Shown piece after piece: positions 6,059-7,627 of a stretch of 7,627 bases of DNA. Numbering within the stretch: position 1 is the stretch's first letter; each line of letters begins with the position of its first letter. The notes under the pieces are model-generated. The model searched no databases and was not told the DNA's origin. It saw nothing but the letters and a program-made list of their open reading frames with translations. The DNA is from an uncultured bacterium (GTDB lineage: Bacteria; Bacillota_I; Bacilli_A; RF39; UBA660), in assembly GCA_905215145.1 (NCBI GenBank), contig CAJMOW010000060.1, positions 1 to 7,627 on the forward strand, written 5' to 3'. Position numbers and translations under genes: made by a program.

Positions 6059-6460
6059 ATGGAACAATTAAATAGAAGTGAACTTCGAGTAAAAATAATG
6101 ACAATACTTTATCAAATAAGTATTTATGAAAAAAATAAAATAGATTATAAATTAGATGATATCTTTAAAGAAGTATTAGAAATAGATAATGAATTTGTTA
6201 AAGAAACAGTTTATGGAGTAATTACTTATAAAGATGAAATAGATAAAATAGCAAACGAAAATATGAATGATTGGACTATAGATAGGTTAGGTTATACAGA
6301 TCAAGCAATACTTAGAATGGGAATTTTTGAACTTCTATATACTCAAACTCCTGATATAGTAGCAATCAACGAAGCAGTTGAGTTAGCTAAACAATATAGT
6401 GACGAAAAAGTAAAAAATATGATAAACGGGGTAATGGATAACATATTACATAATAAGTAG
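6059..6460 (+). CDS. nusB: Transcription antitermination factor NusB (133 aa)
   Basis: NusB is a small all-helical RNA-binding protein. With S10 (NusE) it binds boxA in rRNA leader transcripts and helps RNA polymerase read through terminators. The sequence has the family order: an N-terminal RSELRVKIMTILYQ helix (6-19), FVKETVYGVITYKDEID (46-62), NDWTIDRLGYTDQAILRMGIFELLY (70-94), and the strongest motif, VAINEAVELAKQY (101-113), followed by KNMINGVMDNIL (119-130). The usual KFINGVLD here reads KNMINGVMD. Length is typical for a minimal NusB. It is the first gene of a two-gene unit with xseA, whose ATG is 8 nt beyond the nusB stop. This order is common in Bacillota, although folD, found between them in B. 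subtilis, is absent. Confidence 0.96.
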   Translation: MEQLNRSELRVKIMTILYQISIYEKNKIDYKLDDIFKEVLEIDNEFVKETVYGVITYKDEIDKIANENMNDWTIDRLGYTDQAILRMGIFELLYTQTPDIVAINEAVELAKQYSDEKVKNMINGVMDNILHNK

Positions 6461-6464
6461 GTGA
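6459..6464 (+). promoter_or_regulatory. Ribosome binding site AGGTGA of xseA, overlapping the nusB stop
   Basis: AGGTGA starts within the nusB TAG and lies four bases before the ATG at 6469. The overlap and the 8-nt gap between genes predict cotranscription and probably coupled translation of nusB and xseA. Confidence 0.7.
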
Positions 6465-6468
6465 ATAT

Positions 6469-7627
6469 ATGAATGATTCAAGCAAATACTTAACGGTAAC
6501 CGCACTAACCAGATATATTAAATATAAAATAGATAGTGATGAACATTTAAGACAAGTCTTTTTAAGAGGCGAAATATCAAACTTTAAATCACATACAACA
6601 GGACATTTATATTTTTCTTTAAAAGATGAGACAAGTAAAATAAATGCGATTATGTTTAATACAAACGCTAAAAAAATCGAATTTAAACCAGCAGATGGAA
6701 TGAAAGTATTAATAGTTGGAAGAATAAGTGTTTATGAAGCAACTGGAAACTATCAAATATATGTAGATGAAATGATTCAAGATGGTATTGGAAATCTATA
6801 TCTGGAATTTGAAAAATTAAAGAAAAAACTTGCAGAAGAAGGTTTATTTGACAAATCCAAGAAAAAGTCAATACCACTATTTCCAGAAAAAATAGGTATA
6901 GTAACCGCACCGACGGGTGCAGCTATAAAAGATATATTATCTACTATAAAAAGAAGATATCCAGTATGTAAAACATATCTTTTTCCAAGTTTAGTACAAG
7001 GTGAATTTGCTAAAGATGATATAGCAAAAAAAATAAAATTTGCTCAAACTTATGATTTAGATGTATTAATAGTAGGTAGGGGTGGAGGTTCTATAGAAGA
7101 TCTATGGCCTTTTAATGAAGAAGTTGTAGCACGTGCTATATTTGATTGCAAAATTCCTGTTATCAGTGCTGTAGGACATGAAGTAGATTTTACAATAGCA
7201 GATTTTGTTGCAGATCTTAGAGCACCCACACCAACAGGAGCTGCAGAACTTGCTGTACCTAACATATTTGATGTGATAAAACAAATAAATAATTTCAAAA
7301 TAAGATTAAATGAAAATATTAATACAAAAATAAATTATCAAAAATTAAAATTGGACTCAATTAAAAGTTCATTTGTGATTAAAAATCCAATGTTAATGTA
7401 TGAAAATAAAAAGCAAAAAATTGATCAATTATTTGAAAACCTAAACAAAAATATATTTATAAATGTATCTAAAAAACGTATGGAATTAGATAATATTAAA
7501 AACCATTATATATTAAAAAATCCTATTGTTTTATATGAAAAAAAGAAAGATTATTTATCTAATTTAATACAAAAATTAGAACTAGTTAATCCACTAAATA
7601 TATTAAAAAAAGGTTATACATTAACAT
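6469..7627 (+). CDS. xseA: Exodeoxyribonuclease VII large subunit, 3' end cut by window edge
   Basis: ExoVII, made of one XseA and several XseB subunits, degrades single-stranded DNA in both directions and acts in recombination and repair. The 386 residues present cover an N-terminal OB-fold (about 5-100) with LRGEISNFKSHTTGHLYFSLKD, then the catalytic region. That region has KIGIVTAPTGAAIKDIL (APTGAA at 147-152), VGRGGGSIEDLWPFN (GRGGGS from 203, D211) and SAVGHEVDFTIADFVADLRAPTPTGAAE (H237, D240). A long charged helical region follows in which KNP..LYE-type units recur (305-307, 350-352), then VNPLNILKKGYTLT (373-386), a motif that normally comes near the C-terminus. Probably only some tens of residues are missing. 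The start is set by AGGTGA and by alignment of YLTVTALTRYIK with the family N-terminus. xseB would be expected just beyond the window. Confidence 0.97.
   Translation, partial: MNDSSKYLTVTALTRYIKYKIDSDEHLRQVFLRGEISNFKSHTTGHLYFSLKDETSKINAIMFNTNAKKIEFKPADGMKVLIVGRISVYEATGNYQIYVDEMIQDGIGNLYLEFEKLKKKLAEEGLFDKSKKKSIPLFPEKIGIVTAPTGAAIKDILSTIKRRYPVCKTYLFPSLVQGEFAKDDIAKKIKFAQTYDLDVLIVGRGGGSIEDLWPFNEEVVARAIFDCKIPVISAVGHEVDFTIADFVADLRAPTPTGAAELAVPNIFDVIKQINNFKIRLNENINTKINYQKLKLDSIKSSFVIKNPMLMYENKKQKIDQLFENLNKNIFINVSKKRMELDNIKNHYILKNPIVLYEKKKDYLSNLIQKLELVNPLNILKKGYTLT

Noticed and set aside
1..7627. Mobile element, CRISPR array, tRNA, riboswitch or defence system
   Set aside because: I found no direct-repeat array, terminal inverted repeats, transposase, integrase or tRNA-like cloverleaf. 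Leaders are too short for riboswitches and the content is housekeeping.

Overview
This is a compact, very A+T-rich stretch of bacterial chromosome. By eye about a quarter of the bases are G or C, and the codons are dominated by A and T. The gene set (a SepM/YlbL-type S16 protease, MutS, an MtaD-type deaminase, NusB next to XseA) and the Shine-Dalgarno sequences built on AGGAGGTGAT point to a low-GC Bacillota, probably an uncultured Bacilli or Mollicutes-like gut lineage. All 13 tryptophans I can read are TGG and no TGA occurs in frame, so translation looks standard (code 11). The phylum is well supported; anything narrower is a guess.

Layout. Bases 1-900 hold the 3' part of a membrane-anchored PDZ-Lon (S16) protease, cut off by the window edge. 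It converges on a small two-helix membrane protein gene (934-1203, minus), and the two share a bidirectional terminator. From the divergent promoter region at 1204-1325 a rightward unit starts: mutS (mismatch recognition), an MtaD/SAH-deaminase-type amidohydrolase, and a Trp-rich three-helix membrane protein whose start codon overlaps the preceding stop. This unit ends at an A/T-only hairpin. Next is a monocistronic gene for a small two-helix membrane protein (ATG at 5603), followed by another short hairpin and then by nusB and xseA. xseA runs off the right edge with only its C-terminal tail missing. No stretch over 300 bases lacks a gene, and I see no RNA gene, mobile element, CRISPR array or phage signature.

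How the parts fit. Three genes relate to DNA damage or replication errors: mutS, xseA, and the protease if it acts like B. subtilis YlbL/DdcP. nusB serves rRNA antitermination, and the amidohydrolase serves purine/SAM salvage. Three small membrane proteins have no function I can name.

The most notable signal is architectural. All four promoters I can propose have a 17-nt spacer and place the Shine-Dalgarno 6-7 nt after the -10 box, so each predicted transcript begins at the ribosome binding site with a leader of only 9-15 nt. All three candidate terminators overlap stop codons. The content is otherwise ordinary housekeeping; I find no convincing new defence or mobile system.
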